Source: Lichenifustis flavocetrariae
GTDB taxonomy: Bacteria; Pseudomonadota; Alphaproteobacteria; Rhizobiales; Beijerinckiaceae
Reading direction: 5' to 3'
Assembly (NCBI RefSeq): GCF_026130545.1
Contig: NZ_JAMOIM010000003.1
Location: 62,001 to 126,000 of the forward strand
DNA length: 64,000 bases
Positions 53,077 to 62,636 of the stretch are shown here, piece after piece; the stretch's first letter is position 1; each line of letters opens with the position of its first letter. Both the position numbers and the translations under genes were made by a program. A model generated the notes under the pieces. That model ran no database searches, had not been told where the DNA came from, and was given only the letters and a program-made list of their open reading frames with translations.

Positions 53077-54446
53077 GAGTTCTGCCCCGCTCACTCAGCG
53101 GCCGGCTGCTTGCCACCGGAGGGATCTTCATCCTGCTCGCTCTTTTGGCGACGGGACTGGCGGTCGATCTGGCGTTGCATCGCTTTGTGCGAGGCCAGAT
53201 CGACCAACGGCTCGACGGCCAGTTGATGACGATTGCCGCGGCCCTCGAATCGCAGCAGGACGGCACGATCGCACTCACCCGCAACGTCGATGGTCCGCCC
53301 TTCGACAATCCACGGACGGGATGGTTTTGGCTGGCCAGAACCGAAAGCCGTGTCTGGCATTCAGCAGGGCTTCGCCTCGCGGACGTCAAGCTTTCCTCGC
53401 CCCGAACGGAACCACCCCCTGAGCCTTTTCACCGACCGCAACCTCTTGAGGGTCGCGGACCGGGAGAACGCGACGTGGAGGCGCGAACCGACGACGTCTC
53501 GATCGGCGGGCACACCGTCACGCTCATCGCGGCGGCGCCGACCGAGGCGCAGACAGGGCCTCTCCGGGATGCCCTCGTTCCCGTGAGCGTGTCACTCCTG
53601 GTGCTGGGTCTCGGCCTCATGGCCGCGACCCTCCTGCAGGTGCGGGTCGGCCTGCGTCCGCTCGATGCGCTGCGCCGCTCATTGTCGGCCGTGCGTGCCG
53701 GGGCCCTCGACCGACTGCCCACCATCCAGCCCGCCGAGGTCCGGCCGCTCGTGGCTGAGATGAACAGTCTGCTCGACGAGAACGCCGCCAACCTCGAACG
53801 TGCCCGCCGCCATGTCGCCAATCTCGCTCATGCGCTGAAAACGCCGCTCGCCACTCTGACGCTCGCACTTGACGTCCCTGGCCGTGATCCAGACCACGAC
53901 CTCCGCCGGCTCGCGATCGCCATGGATCGCCGCATCCGGCACCATCTCGCACGTGCGCGGGCCGCAGCTCTCGGAGCAGGAGCGCGCACCAGCCTGCCGC
54001 TCGCCGCGCGGATCGCCGACCACACGGATGCTTTTGCCAAGATCTACGCCGACAAGCACGTCACATGCAGGGTCGCCATCAACGGCGATCTCGCGGTTGC
54101 GTGTGATCCGCAGGACCTCGACGAGATGGTCGGCAACATTCTCGACAACGCCTTCAAGTGGAGCCACGGCGAGATCGTGGTCGAAGCGATGCTCGAGGGC
54201 AGAACCGTCGCGCTCCGCATCGACGACGACGGGCCGGGTGTCGCCTCCGACAAGCTCGCCGCCGTGATGATGCCGGGCCGCCGCCTCGACGAAACGATGC
54301 CGGGCGATGGCTTCGGCCTCGCGATCGCGCAGGAATTGACCGAACTCTACGGCGGCGGGCTCGCACTCGCCCGCTCCTCCCTCGGCGGCCTCTCCGTCAC
54401 TTTGATGTTGCCGGCGGCTCGGGCGGGCGAGGAAGCCGCCGAGTGA
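53073..54446 (+). CDS. sensor histidine kinase (PhoQ-like architecture)
   Basis: A 457-residue kinase with two membrane helices (about residues 15-33 and 168-190) around a periplasmic sensor of about 130 residues, then HAMP, HisKA with the acceptor His in NLAHALKTPLATL, and HATPase with N box EMVGNILDNAFKW, G1 IDDDGPGV, and GDGFGLAIAQEL. The HALKTPL form of the H box is typical of PhoQ/QseC-like kinases. The periplasmic domain has a Pro/Arg-rich segment (TEPPPEPFHRPQPLEGRG). Signal unknown; divalent cations or envelope stress are plausible by analogy. Confidence 0.92.
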   Translation: MRVLPRSLSGRLLATGGIFILLALLATGLAVDLALHRFVRGQIDQRLDGQLMTIAAALESQQDGTIALTRNVDGPPFDNPRTGWFWLARTESRVWHSAGLRLADVKLSSPRTEPPPEPFHRPQPLEGRGPGERDVEARTDDVSIGGHTVTLIAAAPTEAQTGPLRDALVPVSVSLLVLGLGLMAATLLQVRVGLRPLDALRRSLSAVRAGALDRLPTIQPAEVRPLVAEMNSLLDENAANLERARRHVANLAHALKTPLATLTLALDVPGRDPDHDLRRLAIAMDRRIRHHLARARAAALGAGARTSLPLAARIADHTDAFAKIYADKHVTCRVAINGDLAVACDPQDLDEMVGNILDNAFKWSHGEIVVEAMLEGRTVALRIDDDGPGVASDKLAAVMMPGRRLDETMPGDGFGLAIAQELTELYGGGLALARSSLGGLSVTLMLPAARAGEEAAE

Positions 54447-54466
54447 TCCTTGGTGAGCGCGTGGCG

Positions 54467-54913
54467 CTACTTGTGGAAGATCGAGGCCTTGACGGTGTCG
54501 CCCGTCTTCAGCCCGATCTTATTGGCGACACCCGCATTGATCTCCAAGACACCCAGCGCAGCTCCGTTGGATGGGATGGTGGTTTCCGTCATCGGGACGG
54601 CGTCATGCGCGACGTTGATCACGATGCCCTGCGCATCAATGAACACCATGTCGAGCGGCAAATAAGTGTTCTTCATCCACATCAACACGTCTTGCGGCTG
54701 GCCAAAGTCGAACAGCATGCCGTGATCGGCGGCCATCTGGCGGCGGAACATCAATCCCTTTTCGAGATCGGGCCGGGATCGCATCACCTCGACCTCGAAG
54801 TTGTGCGACCCGCTCGCGGTCTCGATCCGCAGATGCTCGACCGCCGGCGAGGCCCAGCCCACACCGCACGCGGCAAAAAACACAAGCGCCGCAACCACAC
54901 CAAAGCGGATCAT
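54467..54913 (-). CDS. DUF192-family secreted protein
   Basis: A 148-residue protein with a signal peptide (IRFGVVAALVFFAACGVGWA) and a DUF192 domain: FEVEVMRSRPDLEKGLMFR, MLFDFGQPQDVLMWMKNTYL and PLDMVFIDAQGIVINVA. ATG 54913 is preferred to GTG 54931 because AAAGGA lies 7-8 nt before it. Function of the family is unknown. It is directly downstream (68 bp) of the double cold-shock gene; this pairing recurs in alphaproteobacteria. Confidence 0.88.
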   Translation of the reverse strand: MIRFGVVAALVFFAACGVGWASPAVEHLRIETASGSHNFEVEVMRSRPDLEKGLMFRRQMAADHGMLFDFGQPQDVLMWMKNTYLPLDMVFIDAQGIVINVAHDAVPMTETTIPSNGAALGVLEINAGVANKIGLKTGDTVKASIFHK

Positions 54914-54981
54914 CCAAATGTCCTTTCGCACGACGGCCGCGACCAGGCGTGGGATCAGCCCGCGCGCGCCCTCAACCTGCT

Positions 54982-55575
54982 CTAATGCGGCGAGGCGGGA
55001 GGCGTGTCCATCAGGCGCACCTCGGCGGCCATCAGGCCCTTGGGTCCTTCCCCGAACCGCACGAGCAGCGAATCACCGGGTTTGACCTCGGTGATGCCAA
55101 AGCGACGCAGCGTTTCCATATGGATGAAAATGTCTTTGGTCCCCTCGCCCCGGGTCAAAAAGCCGAAACCTTTGACCCGGTTGAACCACTTCACCATGGC
55201 GATCTCAAAGCCGCCCGACGGCGTGACGTGGACGTGCGTGCGCGGCGGACCGGATTGGGCCGGATGAACGGCCGTCGACAGATCGAGCGACGTGACCCGC
55301 AGGACCTGCAAGCCTTTGACCCGACGCACGGCCTCGCAGACGATCCGCGAACCTTCGCGCGCCGTGTTAAAACCGTCTCGCCGCAGGGTCGTGACGTGGA
55401 CCAGCACATCCGGCAAGCCATTGTCCGGCACGATGAAACCATAGCCTTTCGCCACATCGAACCATTTGATCTGGCCAGCCAGTTCGACGACATCGAGCGC
55501 CGCGTCCTCGCTCGACGCGGTTTCGTCGAGCGGCTCCGTCTGTCCGAACACCTGGTCTCGGCTCAAGGTAGTCAT
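54982..55575 (-). CDS. cold-shock protein with two CSD domains
   Basis: A 197-residue protein holding two cold-shock domains. The first: GQIKWFDVAKGYGFIVPDNG and DVLVHVTTL. The second: MVKWFNRVKGFGFLTRGEG and DIFIHMETLRRFG. Both carry the RNP-1 and RNP-2 aromatic motifs for single-stranded RNA/DNA binding, and a linker of about 45 residues separates them. Single-domain CspA is about 70 residues, so this is the alphaproteobacterial double-CSD type (Caulobacter CspC/CspD-like). The ATG at 55575 lacks spacing to its RBS (GAGG directly before), so a start a few codons later is possible. The 163 bp upstream hold no gene. Confidence 0.88.
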   Translation of the reverse strand: MTTLSRDQVFGQTEPLDETASSEDAALDVVELAGQIKWFDVAKGYGFIVPDNGLPDVLVHVTTLRRDGFNTAREGSRIVCEAVRRVKGLQVLRVTSLDLSTAVHPAQSGPPRTHVHVTPSGGFEIAMVKWFNRVKGFGFLTRGEGTKDIFIHMETLRRFGITEVKPGDSLLVRFGEGPKGLMAAEVRLMDTPPASPH

Positions 55576-55738
55576 CCTCAACGAACGCGCACAGCCCCGG
55601 TTCACCGGGCAAATCGCTCCGCCGATGCGAGTATTCGCCCCCACGAATCATTCGATCCGACGCTTGTACTCAGGATAGCAGCGTGCCTATCGCAGCAAAG
55701 ATGAATATGCGTTTCGCCCGCGGATCGACGCACAAATT

Positions 55739-56509
55739 TTAAGAAGTGTGATTCTCAAGGATCTCCGCGGCGCCTATGAGGGCATCACCGGCATCGCAGT
55801 GGATGACACAATCGGCCTGTCCATCGAGCGGTGTGGGCTCGCGGTTGACGATCACGAGCGCCGCGCCTGCCGCCTGAGCGACCAACGGAAGGCTCGCGGC
55901 GGGCCGCACCACCAGCGACGACCCGATGGCGACGAACAGGTCGCAGGTGCGGGCGACCGCGACAGCGCGCTCGATCGTCCCGGTTCTCAGCGGCTGGCCG
56001 AAGGCCACGGTGGCGGATTTGACGAAGCCGCCACAGCCGCAGTCGAGCGCCATCCCCGTCTCGTCGAGATGTTGCCTGACATCGACGAGTTCGAAGCGCC
56101 GCTCGCACCCGAGGCAACGCGCGAATGTGCCGTTGCCGTGGAGTTCGATCAGACGGTCGTCGTCGAGCCCGGCGGCCTGATGCAGTCCGTCGATATTCTG
56201 TGTGATGACAGCGACGAGGCGCCCCGTCGACGCCATACGCACAAGCGCCCGATGGCCGCGGCCCGGCTTGGCGTCGCGATAAATGTCGTCCATGGCGAAC
56301 TTGCGGCGCCAAGCCTCAGCCCGGGTCGCCGGACTTGCCAGAAAATCGGCAAAGCCGATCGGCTTGTGCACCAGCCACGGGCTACCGGGGGAGCGGAAAT
56401 CCGGCACCCCGCATTCCGTCGAGATGCCGGCACCGGTCAGGACAACGATGCGGCGAGCTTCGGCACATAGGATCGCGAGGCGGAGCGGATCATCGGGACG
56501 CGGTGGCAT
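55739..56509 (-). CDS. cobB: Sir2-family NAD-dependent protein deacylase
   Basis: A 256-residue sirtuin: the NAD site VVLTGAGISTECGVPDFRS, ITQNIDGLHQAAG, the catalytic His in ELHGNGTFARCLGC, and the zinc cysteines in ARCLGCERRF and LDCGCGG (second pair as CxC). FVAIGSSLVVRPAASLP closes the Rossmann fold. It removes acyl groups from lysines in the cytoplasm. ATG 56509 preferred to GTG 56512. 20 bp after the aminotransferase gene, so probably co-transcribed. Confidence 0.92.
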   Translation of the reverse strand: MPPRPDDPLRLAILCAEARRIVVLTGAGISTECGVPDFRSPGSPWLVHKPIGFADFLASPATRAEAWRRKFAMDDIYRDAKPGRGHRALVRMASTGRLVAVITQNIDGLHQAAGLDDDRLIELHGNGTFARCLGCERRFELVDVRQHLDETGMALDCGCGGFVKSATVAFGQPLRTGTIERAVAVARTCDLFVAIGSSLVVRPAASLPLVAQAAGAALVIVNREPTPLDGQADCVIHCDAGDALIGAAEILENHTS

Positions 56510-56529
56510 CACCGTCGTCCCGCGAAGAG

Positions 56530-57747
56530 TCAGGCCGGCTGCCTGAGCTGGACGACATTGTGCAGCCGGTCGTCCGCCGTGTCGAAGAAGCGGCGCAGGT
56601 TGCGCGCAGCCTGGCGGATCCGTTGCTCGTTCTCGACCAGCGCCAGCCGGACATAATCGTCACCGTGCTCGCCGAAGCCGATGCCGGGCGCCACCGCCAC
56701 GTCGGCCTTCTCGACCAGGAGCTTCGAGAATTCGAGACTGCCGAGCCGCCGGAATTTTTCCGGGATCGGCACCCAGGCGAACATCGAGGCGACCGGCGCC
56801 GGAATGACCCAGCCGGCCTGTCCGAAGCTTTCCACCATGACGTCGCGCCGCGCCTTGTAGATCGCCCGCATCTCGTCGATGCAGTCGTCCGGACCGTTGA
56901 GGGCGGCGGCGGCGGCCACCTGGATCGGCGTGAAGGCACCATAGTCGAGATAGCTTTTGACGCGCGTCAGAGCCGCCAGAAGCCGCTCGTTGCCGACCGC
57001 GAAGCCGATGCGCCATCCCGCCATCGAATAGGTCTTGGACATCGAGGTGAACTCGACCGTCACATCCATCGCGCCCGGTACCTGCAGCACGGAGGGCGGC
57101 GGATTGCCATCGAAATAGACTTCCGAATAGGCGAGATCGGACAGGACGAAGATCTCGTGCTTCTTCGCGAACGCGACAAGATCACGGTAGAAATCGAGCG
57201 ACGCGACGCTGGCGGTCGGGTTCGACGGGAAGCAGACCACGACCGCGAGGGGCTTCGGGATCGAATGGATGACGGCGCGTTCGAGCGCCACGAAATAGTC
57301 GGGCGTCGGCTCGGCCGGCACCGACCGGATGACACCGCCGGCCATCAGGAACCCGAAGGCATGGATCGGGTAGGACGGGTTCGGCACAAGGACGACGTCA
57401 CCCGGCGCCGTGATGGCCTGCGCCATGTTGGCGAAACCCTCCTTGGACCCGAGCGTTGCGACGACCTGACGATCGGGGTCGAGCTTCACCCCAAAGCGGC
57501 GACCGTAGTAATTGGCTTGGGCGCGCCGCAGTCCCGCGATGCCTTTGGAAGCGGAATAGCGATCCGTACGCGGTTTGCCCGCCGTCTCGACGAGCTTTTC
57601 GATCACGTGCTTCGGGGCCGGCAGGTCGGGATTGCCCATGCCGAGATCGATGATATCGGCGCCTGCGTTGCGGGCGGCGGCCTTGAGCCGATTGACCTGC
57701 TCGAAAACATAAGGCGGCAAACGCCGGACGCTGTGAAATTCAGCCAT
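56530..57747 (-). CDS. class I/II PLP aminotransferase (AlaC/DapL-like)
   Basis: A 405-residue fold-type I transaminase. PLP Lys is in SMSKTYSMAGWRIGFAVGN; DLAYSEVYFDG binds the pyridine ring; LIDLG-type entrance IIDLGMGNPDLPAPKHV. The sequence MAEFHSVRRLPPYVFEQVN is typical of the alanine transaminase AlaC (YfdZ) group, but LL-diaminopimelate aminotransferases are close relatives. No dap genes neighbour it; alanine synthesis from pyruvate and glutamate is the more likely role. Confidence 0.9.
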   Translation of the reverse strand: MAEFHSVRRLPPYVFEQVNRLKAAARNAGADIIDLGMGNPDLPAPKHVIEKLVETAGKPRTDRYSASKGIAGLRRAQANYYGRRFGVKLDPDRQVVATLGSKEGFANMAQAITAPGDVVLVPNPSYPIHAFGFLMAGGVIRSVPAEPTPDYFVALERAVIHSIPKPLAVVVCFPSNPTASVASLDFYRDLVAFAKKHEIFVLSDLAYSEVYFDGNPPPSVLQVPGAMDVTVEFTSMSKTYSMAGWRIGFAVGNERLLAALTRVKSYLDYGAFTPIQVAAAAALNGPDDCIDEMRAIYKARRDVMVESFGQAGWVIPAPVASMFAWVPIPEKFRRLGSLEFSKLLVEKADVAVAPGIGFGEHGDDYVRLALVENEQRIRQAARNLRRFFDTADDRLHNVVQLRQPA

Positions 57748-57816
57748 GAAACGGCTCTCGGGAAGGCGGGAATCGGATGTCGGTACGCTACACGGCCACC
57801 ATTTGTCTATGCGGCC

Positions 57817-58242
57817 TTAACGATTCGTTGCCGTCTTGGGCAAAATTGCCGTGGAATGCACCGGTTTTACTTTCGGTTTGGCGGTCCCTGAGAGCGGCTT
57901 CGGGCGTTGGCCGGCCAGTTGAGCCGCTCGGGCGGCATCGAGTTCGGCCGTCAGGGCTTGCACTTCCGCCGGCGTTTTCATTTTTATCGACCGGTCAGGC
58001 GGCTTGGCACCGACCGAGATGAAATCCTGCCTCGCCTTGCTGTCACGGGATTGCTGGACAAAGTCGGGCATGGTGCCCGGATCGGTCTTCAGGTTGAGCA
58101 TTTTAAGGGCCGAGTCGAGCGGATGCGAGGTGGCGTCCTGGGCGGCCGCGTGTCCGGGCGCGAGGAGAGCTACGGCGAGGAGACCGGCGCAGGCCACGGC
58201 AGGCTGACAGATCTTGACCAACGAGGCCTTGGGTCCGGCCAT
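57817..58242 (-). CDS. small secreted protein of unknown function
   Basis: A 141-residue protein with a signal peptide (KICQPAVACAGLLAVALLAP, cleavage near GHAAAQD). The mature part is hydrophilic with no recognised domain: HPLDSALKMLNLKTDPGTMP, DFVQQSRDSKARQDFISVG and a Lys/Pro-rich C-terminus. Such proteins with LNLKTDPGTMPDFV-like segments occur before phaC or near aminotransferases in related genomes by my recollection; the role is unknown. Starts at 58275 (ATG) and 58287 (TTG) are also possible. Confidence 0.7.
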   Translation of the reverse strand: MAGPKASLVKICQPAVACAGLLAVALLAPGHAAAQDATSHPLDSALKMLNLKTDPGTMPDFVQQSRDSKARQDFISVGAKPPDRSIKMKTPAEVQALTAELDAARAAQLAGQRPKPLSGTAKPKVKPVHSTAILPKTATNR

Positions 58243-58393
58243 CTCGGTCCAGAACCTCTTGGCACAACAACGCATAGGAGACCCCAAAACGATTTCCCGC
58301 AGTGGAAGTTGGAGACCACGGGGACTACACAGGCAATGTGTCCGAAGCGGGACTGCGCGGAAGCGCTTTCCTCAAGCGAGGGAGGAGAGTTCG

Positions 58394-60670
58394 ATGACGA
58401 CCAAGCGAACACGTGCGCCACGGCCAGGAATCGACGGCGCATCCGGAACTCCCCGACGGCGAAGCGAACGCGACGCGGTTTTGGCGGCGGTCTCGCCTCA
58501 CTCCGACACAGTCGCGCATGACCTCGACCATCAACTCGCGCAGCTCGTGCCCACGTTGACGGAGCCGCTCCCGCCGGACATCTCCGAGCGGGTCGATGCG
58601 CCGGACGAGCTCCCGCATCACGTCCTTGCGCGCAGCGCAGCGCCCGGTGCCACGCAACCGCGGGCCAAAACCACCCCGAAGGCCGCGAAGACTGCCGAAA
58701 CGGAACCCGCCACGCCGCCGCCAGCGGCCCCGCTGCCGGCAGGTCCGGATGCGGGGCACACCCCGGCCGCGGCCTCGGAAGCTCGATCCGGAGCGGGCGA
58801 CACCTCGGGCCAAGGGAAGGCCGAACCGCCGCCGCGGGGAGAACCCGCCGCACCCGGAAAGGAACCTCCGACCTCCGCTCAGCCGGTCCCGATGCCGGAC
58901 TTCGACGCAATGGCGCGGAACATGGGCAAGCTCGTCGACTTCAGCGGCAAGGTCGCGGCCGCCTATCTCAAGCCGCGCGAGAGCGGCGAGATCAAGCCCA
59001 CGTTCGGCGAAGAGGCGTTCGACGGCTTTCAGATGATGGGGAAGGTCGCGGAGAGCTGGATCGCCAATCCGGCCCGCATGTTCCACGCACAGGCGACGCT
59101 CGCATCGCAGCTCTTCGGCCTCTGGGGCGACAGCCTTGCGCGGTTGGGCGGTGTCGGCCGCGACGGAACACCAACCACAGCCGCCCCGGAGCGCAAGACC
59201 GACAAGCGTTTCGCGGCTCCCGAATGGCGCGGCACGCCGATGTTCGATTTTCTGCATCAGGCCTATCTGGCAACGACAGATTGGGCCAAGACCATGATCG
59301 AGGATGCCGAAGGGGTCGACGAGCCCACGCGTGAAAAGGCTGCCTTCTATTTGCGGCAAATCTCAAGCGCCCTGTCACCAGCCAACTTCCTCGCCACCAA
59401 TCCCGAACTCATCAGGGAGACGTTCCGCGAAAACGGCGAAAACCTCGTGCGGGGCATGCGAATGCTGGCCGAGGATATCACGGCCGGCCGGGGTGAGCTC
59501 AAGATCCGGCAAAGCGACGCGAGCCAGTTCAAGCTCGGAACCGATATGGCCGCGACCCCCGGCAAGGTCGTGTTCCGCAACGACCTCATGGAATTGATCC
59601 AATATGCGCCGACGACCGAGACGGTGATCCGGCGCCCGCTCCTGATCGTACCGCCCTGGATCAACAAATTCTATGTGCTCGACCTCAACAAGGAGAAATC
59701 CTTCATCGGTTGGATGGTCAGCCAGGGCCTGACGGTCTTCGTGATTTCCTGGGTCAACCCGGATGAGCGACATGCCACCAAGGACTGGGACGCCTATATG
59801 CGCGAAGGTATTTTCGCGGCGCTCGATGCGATCGAGGCGGCGGTCGGTGAGCGCGAGGTGACGGCGGTGGGCTATTGCGTCGGCGGCACGCTGCTCGCCG
59901 CAACCCTTGCCTTCATGGCGGCCAAGGGGGACCGCCGCATCGGCAGCACCACGCTGCTGACCACGCAGGTCGATTTCGAACATGCCGGGGACCTCAAGGT
60001 CTTCGCCGACGAAGCCCAGATCCGCGTGATCGAGAACGAGATGCGCGCGAGCGGCTACCTGCCAGGCTCGAAAATGGCCAATGCGTTCAACATGCTGCGG
60101 CCAGACGAACTGATCTGGTCCTATGCGGTCAACACCTATCTCAAGGGCAAGCCGCCGGCCGCGTTCGACCTTCTCGCCTGGAACGCCGACTCGACCCGCA
60201 TGACGGCGGCCAACCACGCCTTCTATCTGCGCAACTGCTACCTCGAGAACAAGCTGACCGCGGGCGAGATGGTGCTGGGCGGCGAGCGGCTGAACCTCGG
60301 CTTGGTGACGATCCCGATCTACGACCTCGCCACCAAGGAGGACCATATCGCACCGGCCCGATCGGTCTTCCAGGGTGCGCGCTTCTTCGGCGGCCCGGTC
60401 CGTTACGTTCTGGCCGGCTCGGGCCATATCGCGGGCGTGGTGAACCCTCCCGCGAAAGCGAAATATGGCTATTGGACCGGGGGTGAGCCCAAAGGCGTGT
60501 TCGACGAGTGGCTGGCTTCGGCCAAGGAGAGCAAAGGAACGTGGTGGCTCGACTGGATCGAGTGGATCAAGGCGCAGGCACCGGAGACGGTGCCGCCGCG
60601 CGAGCCAGGCTCGGGTGGGCTCGAAGCTATCTGCGACGCTCCGGGCGAGTATGTGCGGGTGGCCTCGTAG
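58394..60670 (+). CDS. phaC: class I polyhydroxyalkanoate synthase with long N-terminal extension
   Basis: Polymerises (R)-3-hydroxyacyl-CoA into storage granules. The lipase-like box GYCVGGTLLAA holds Cys495; the Asp and His are in KEDHIAPARSVFQ and LAGSGHIAGVVNPP. The core begins near residue 168 (MPDFDAMARNMGKLV). Before it are about 165 residues of Ala/Pro/Glu-rich, probably disordered sequence, making 758 residues against the usual about 600. GGGAGGAGAG is a very strong RBS before ATG 58394. The upstream 106 bp are shared with the divergent small secreted protein. No phaA, phaB or phasin gene nearby. Confidence 0.95.
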   Translation: MTTKRTRAPRPGIDGASGTPRRRSERDAVLAAVSPHSDTVAHDLDHQLAQLVPTLTEPLPPDISERVDAPDELPHHVLARSAAPGATQPRAKTTPKAAKTAETEPATPPPAAPLPAGPDAGHTPAAASEARSGAGDTSGQGKAEPPPRGEPAAPGKEPPTSAQPVPMPDFDAMARNMGKLVDFSGKVAAAYLKPRESGEIKPTFGEEAFDGFQMMGKVAESWIANPARMFHAQATLASQLFGLWGDSLARLGGVGRDGTPTTAAPERKTDKRFAAPEWRGTPMFDFLHQAYLATTDWAKTMIEDAEGVDEPTREKAAFYLRQISSALSPANFLATNPELIRETFRENGENLVRGMRMLAEDITAGRGELKIRQSDASQFKLGTDMAATPGKVVFRNDLMELIQYAPTTETVIRRPLLIVPPWINKFYVLDLNKEKSFIGWMVSQGLTVFVISWVNPDERHATKDWDAYMREGIFAALDAIEAAVGEREVTAVGYCVGGTLLAATLAFMAAKGDRRIGSTTLLTTQVDFEHAGDLKVFADEAQIRVIENEMRASGYLPGSKMANAFNMLRPDELIWSYAVNTYLKGKPPAAFDLLAWNADSTRMTAANHAFYLRNCYLENKLTAGEMVLGGERLNLGLVTIPIYDLATKEDHIAPARSVFQGARFFGGPVRYVLAGSGHIAGVVNPPAKAKYGYWTGGEPKGVFDEWLASAKESKGTWWLDWIEWIKAQAPETVPPREPGSGGLEAICDAPGEYVRVAS

Positions 60671-60698
60671 TGTGCCCCGAGGCAGACGGGCCAGCCCT

Positions 60699-62528
60699 CT
60701 AATCCACGCGAAACAGCGCGAACGCCTCTCTCTCTCCACTGACCGATGTCATCCACTCGGGCGTCCGCCCGGCCATCAAGGCGGCGCTGAGACTATCCGG
60801 GTGAGCCGCGACGGTTTCGGCGGTTTCATTCGATGATCGACAGAGGGCGACATAACGCACCTTGGCATCGCGGAGCATGGCGTGCGCGTCATCGGGGGGA
60901 GCCGCGAGGGCCAGCAGCGACACCCGATTGCCATAGGCGTTGCGGTGATAGGGGGCGGCCAGAACCGCGTGGGGCGTAAAGGCGAGGATCGCCGAGCCTG
61001 GATCGATCGTCGACAGCACGAGGCCGGGCGGCAGGGTCTTGAGCCTGTCGAAACTTGCCGGGTCGAAGCAGATCGAGACCGAACCGCGCGACGCCGATGG
61101 ATGGGGTGTCGCAAGGACCCGCATCGGAAGGGCCAGAGCGCTCCATCCCCCGCCGTTGCCCAGACATCCGACGATCACCGCGACCAGCAAGGCCGGACGA
61201 TGGGGTCGGCGTGCCATGTGGTCGAAGACATTCAATACCAGCAAGGCCAGCCCGGGGACGAGCAGCGCGCAGGTCGAGGCCGCCACCCGCACCTGCCAAC
61301 ACGTGCCCGCGACGCCGATTCCGGCAAGCAGCAGAAGTGCGGCCCAGGGGCCTCTGCGACCCGCGTCGGCCTTCGACATTGCCAGCACGGTCGCGGCACA
61401 GCCGGAGACGAGCGTCAGCAGCAGCACAATGCCCTCGGCCGGCGACAAGACGATCAGCCGGGCGAGCGGCAGGGCTTCCCCAACCCCTGACAGCCATGCC
61501 TGACGCAAGAGAGGATCGACGCCCGCCATCGGATCGTGCAGGCAGGCTGGGTAGCAAATGGCCAGGCCCAGAATGACCAGAATGCCACCGAGCGCGGCAG
61601 CGGCGAGGCGTTGCCACGCACGAGGAAGCCGGGGCGAAGCGATCGCCAGGCCCAGGCAGACGACGCCGGTTCCGGCTGCGAAAAACAGGTGAGCAGTAGA
61701 GAAGGCATCGCAGGCGCCTTCACCATAGGACTGCGGTGGGACATCAAGGAGAAAAACCACGACAGCGCCACCGCCCAGGCTGAGAGCGAAGGCCGCCAAG
61801 GTGCGAGGGAGGCGTTGTCCGGCGACGATCCAGCCCGTCACGGCCACGGACACAAGCCCAATCACGAACGGCAAGTTCTGCAACCCGATCCCAAGCGACA
61901 GCACGGCCAGGAACCCGGCCCAGGCCCCTTGGACCGGTTTTCCGCCCGGGCCAACGGCATCGAGTAAGGCCGCGGTCGCCAGGAGCAGGAGGGTGACCTG
62001 GATGCCATGGTGGTGAATGTGACCCGGCATGAAGTTCGCCAGAAGTTCAAAGGAACTCGCGGTCAGCAGAGCGGCGGGCACCATGGCGCGGGGGCCGATC
62101 AAGCTCCGCACGATTCGGAGGATCGTCCATAGCGATGTGAGGAACAGCAGCGCCGGGACTGTGAGCCGCATCGCCCGCTCGGCTGCGGCGGCCGGCATCA
62201 CCCACCCGAATAGCCACACAAACATCGCCAGCGGCGCATCGACGAGGCGCGACCAGTGCATCACGAAAGGATGATCGGGCGACAGCCGGTGCGGGACGAG
62301 ATCGAACCAGGCTTGTCCGGCCATGAAGTCGCGGATTTCGACCGCCCGCATCGCATCGTCGGGATTAAGGAAGGTGCCTCGGCTCGCCACGCTCCAGGCC
62401 TCGGGCGCCATCGACGCGAGGGCCAGCAGCCCCCCGGCCGCCATGGCGGCCCCCATAGGGTCGCGTCGCGCGGCTGGCGCCGACCGTATCTGGTCCTTGG
62501 TCTCGGCCCACGCCGGCATCGTGCTCAC
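60699..62528 (-). CDS. GT-C-like polytopic membrane protein
   Basis: A 609-residue inner-membrane protein with about 12 helices. The first periplasmic loop contains LNPDDAMRAVEIRDFM and PFVMHWSRLVDAPL, with acidic pair DD, as in many GT-C glycosyltransferases and related mannosyltransferase-like proteins of alphaproteobacteria. The C-terminal 150 residues form a soluble domain with VSICFDPASFDRLKTLPPG and KVRYVALCRSS. Donor and acceptor unknown. GTG 62528 has GAGGTGGC directly before; ATG 62519 is also possible. Convergent with phaC. Confidence 0.75.
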   Translation of the reverse strand: MSTMPAWAETKDQIRSAPAARRDPMGAAMAAGGLLALASMAPEAWSVASRGTFLNPDDAMRAVEIRDFMAGQAWFDLVPHRLSPDHPFVMHWSRLVDAPLAMFVWLFGWVMPAAAAERAMRLTVPALLFLTSLWTILRIVRSLIGPRAMVPAALLTASSFELLANFMPGHIHHHGIQVTLLLLATAALLDAVGPGGKPVQGAWAGFLAVLSLGIGLQNLPFVIGLVSVAVTGWIVAGQRLPRTLAAFALSLGGGAVVVFLLDVPPQSYGEGACDAFSTAHLFFAAGTGVVCLGLAIASPRLPRAWQRLAAAALGGILVILGLAICYPACLHDPMAGVDPLLRQAWLSGVGEALPLARLIVLSPAEGIVLLLTLVSGCAATVLAMSKADAGRRGPWAALLLLAGIGVAGTCWQVRVAASTCALLVPGLALLVLNVFDHMARRPHRPALLVAVIVGCLGNGGGWSALALPMRVLATPHPSASRGSVSICFDPASFDRLKTLPPGLVLSTIDPGSAILAFTPHAVLAAPYHRNAYGNRVSLLALAAPPDDAHAMLRDAKVRYVALCRSSNETAETVAAHPDSLSAALMAGRTPEWMTSVSGEREAFALFRVD

Positions 62529-62636
62529 GCCACCTCACCTCCGGGCTTGACCCGACTGTGCCAGCAAGCCACGAAGGTCCGGTAAATCGCCGCGCGGGAC
62601 CTGCGTGGCAGAAGATGGATCGACGGGAGAATCGGG

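Noticed and set aside
56335-57891. 518-codon plus-strand frame opposite the AlaC-type aminotransferase
   Set aside because: Antisense shadow; the PLP-enzyme motifs are on the minus strand.
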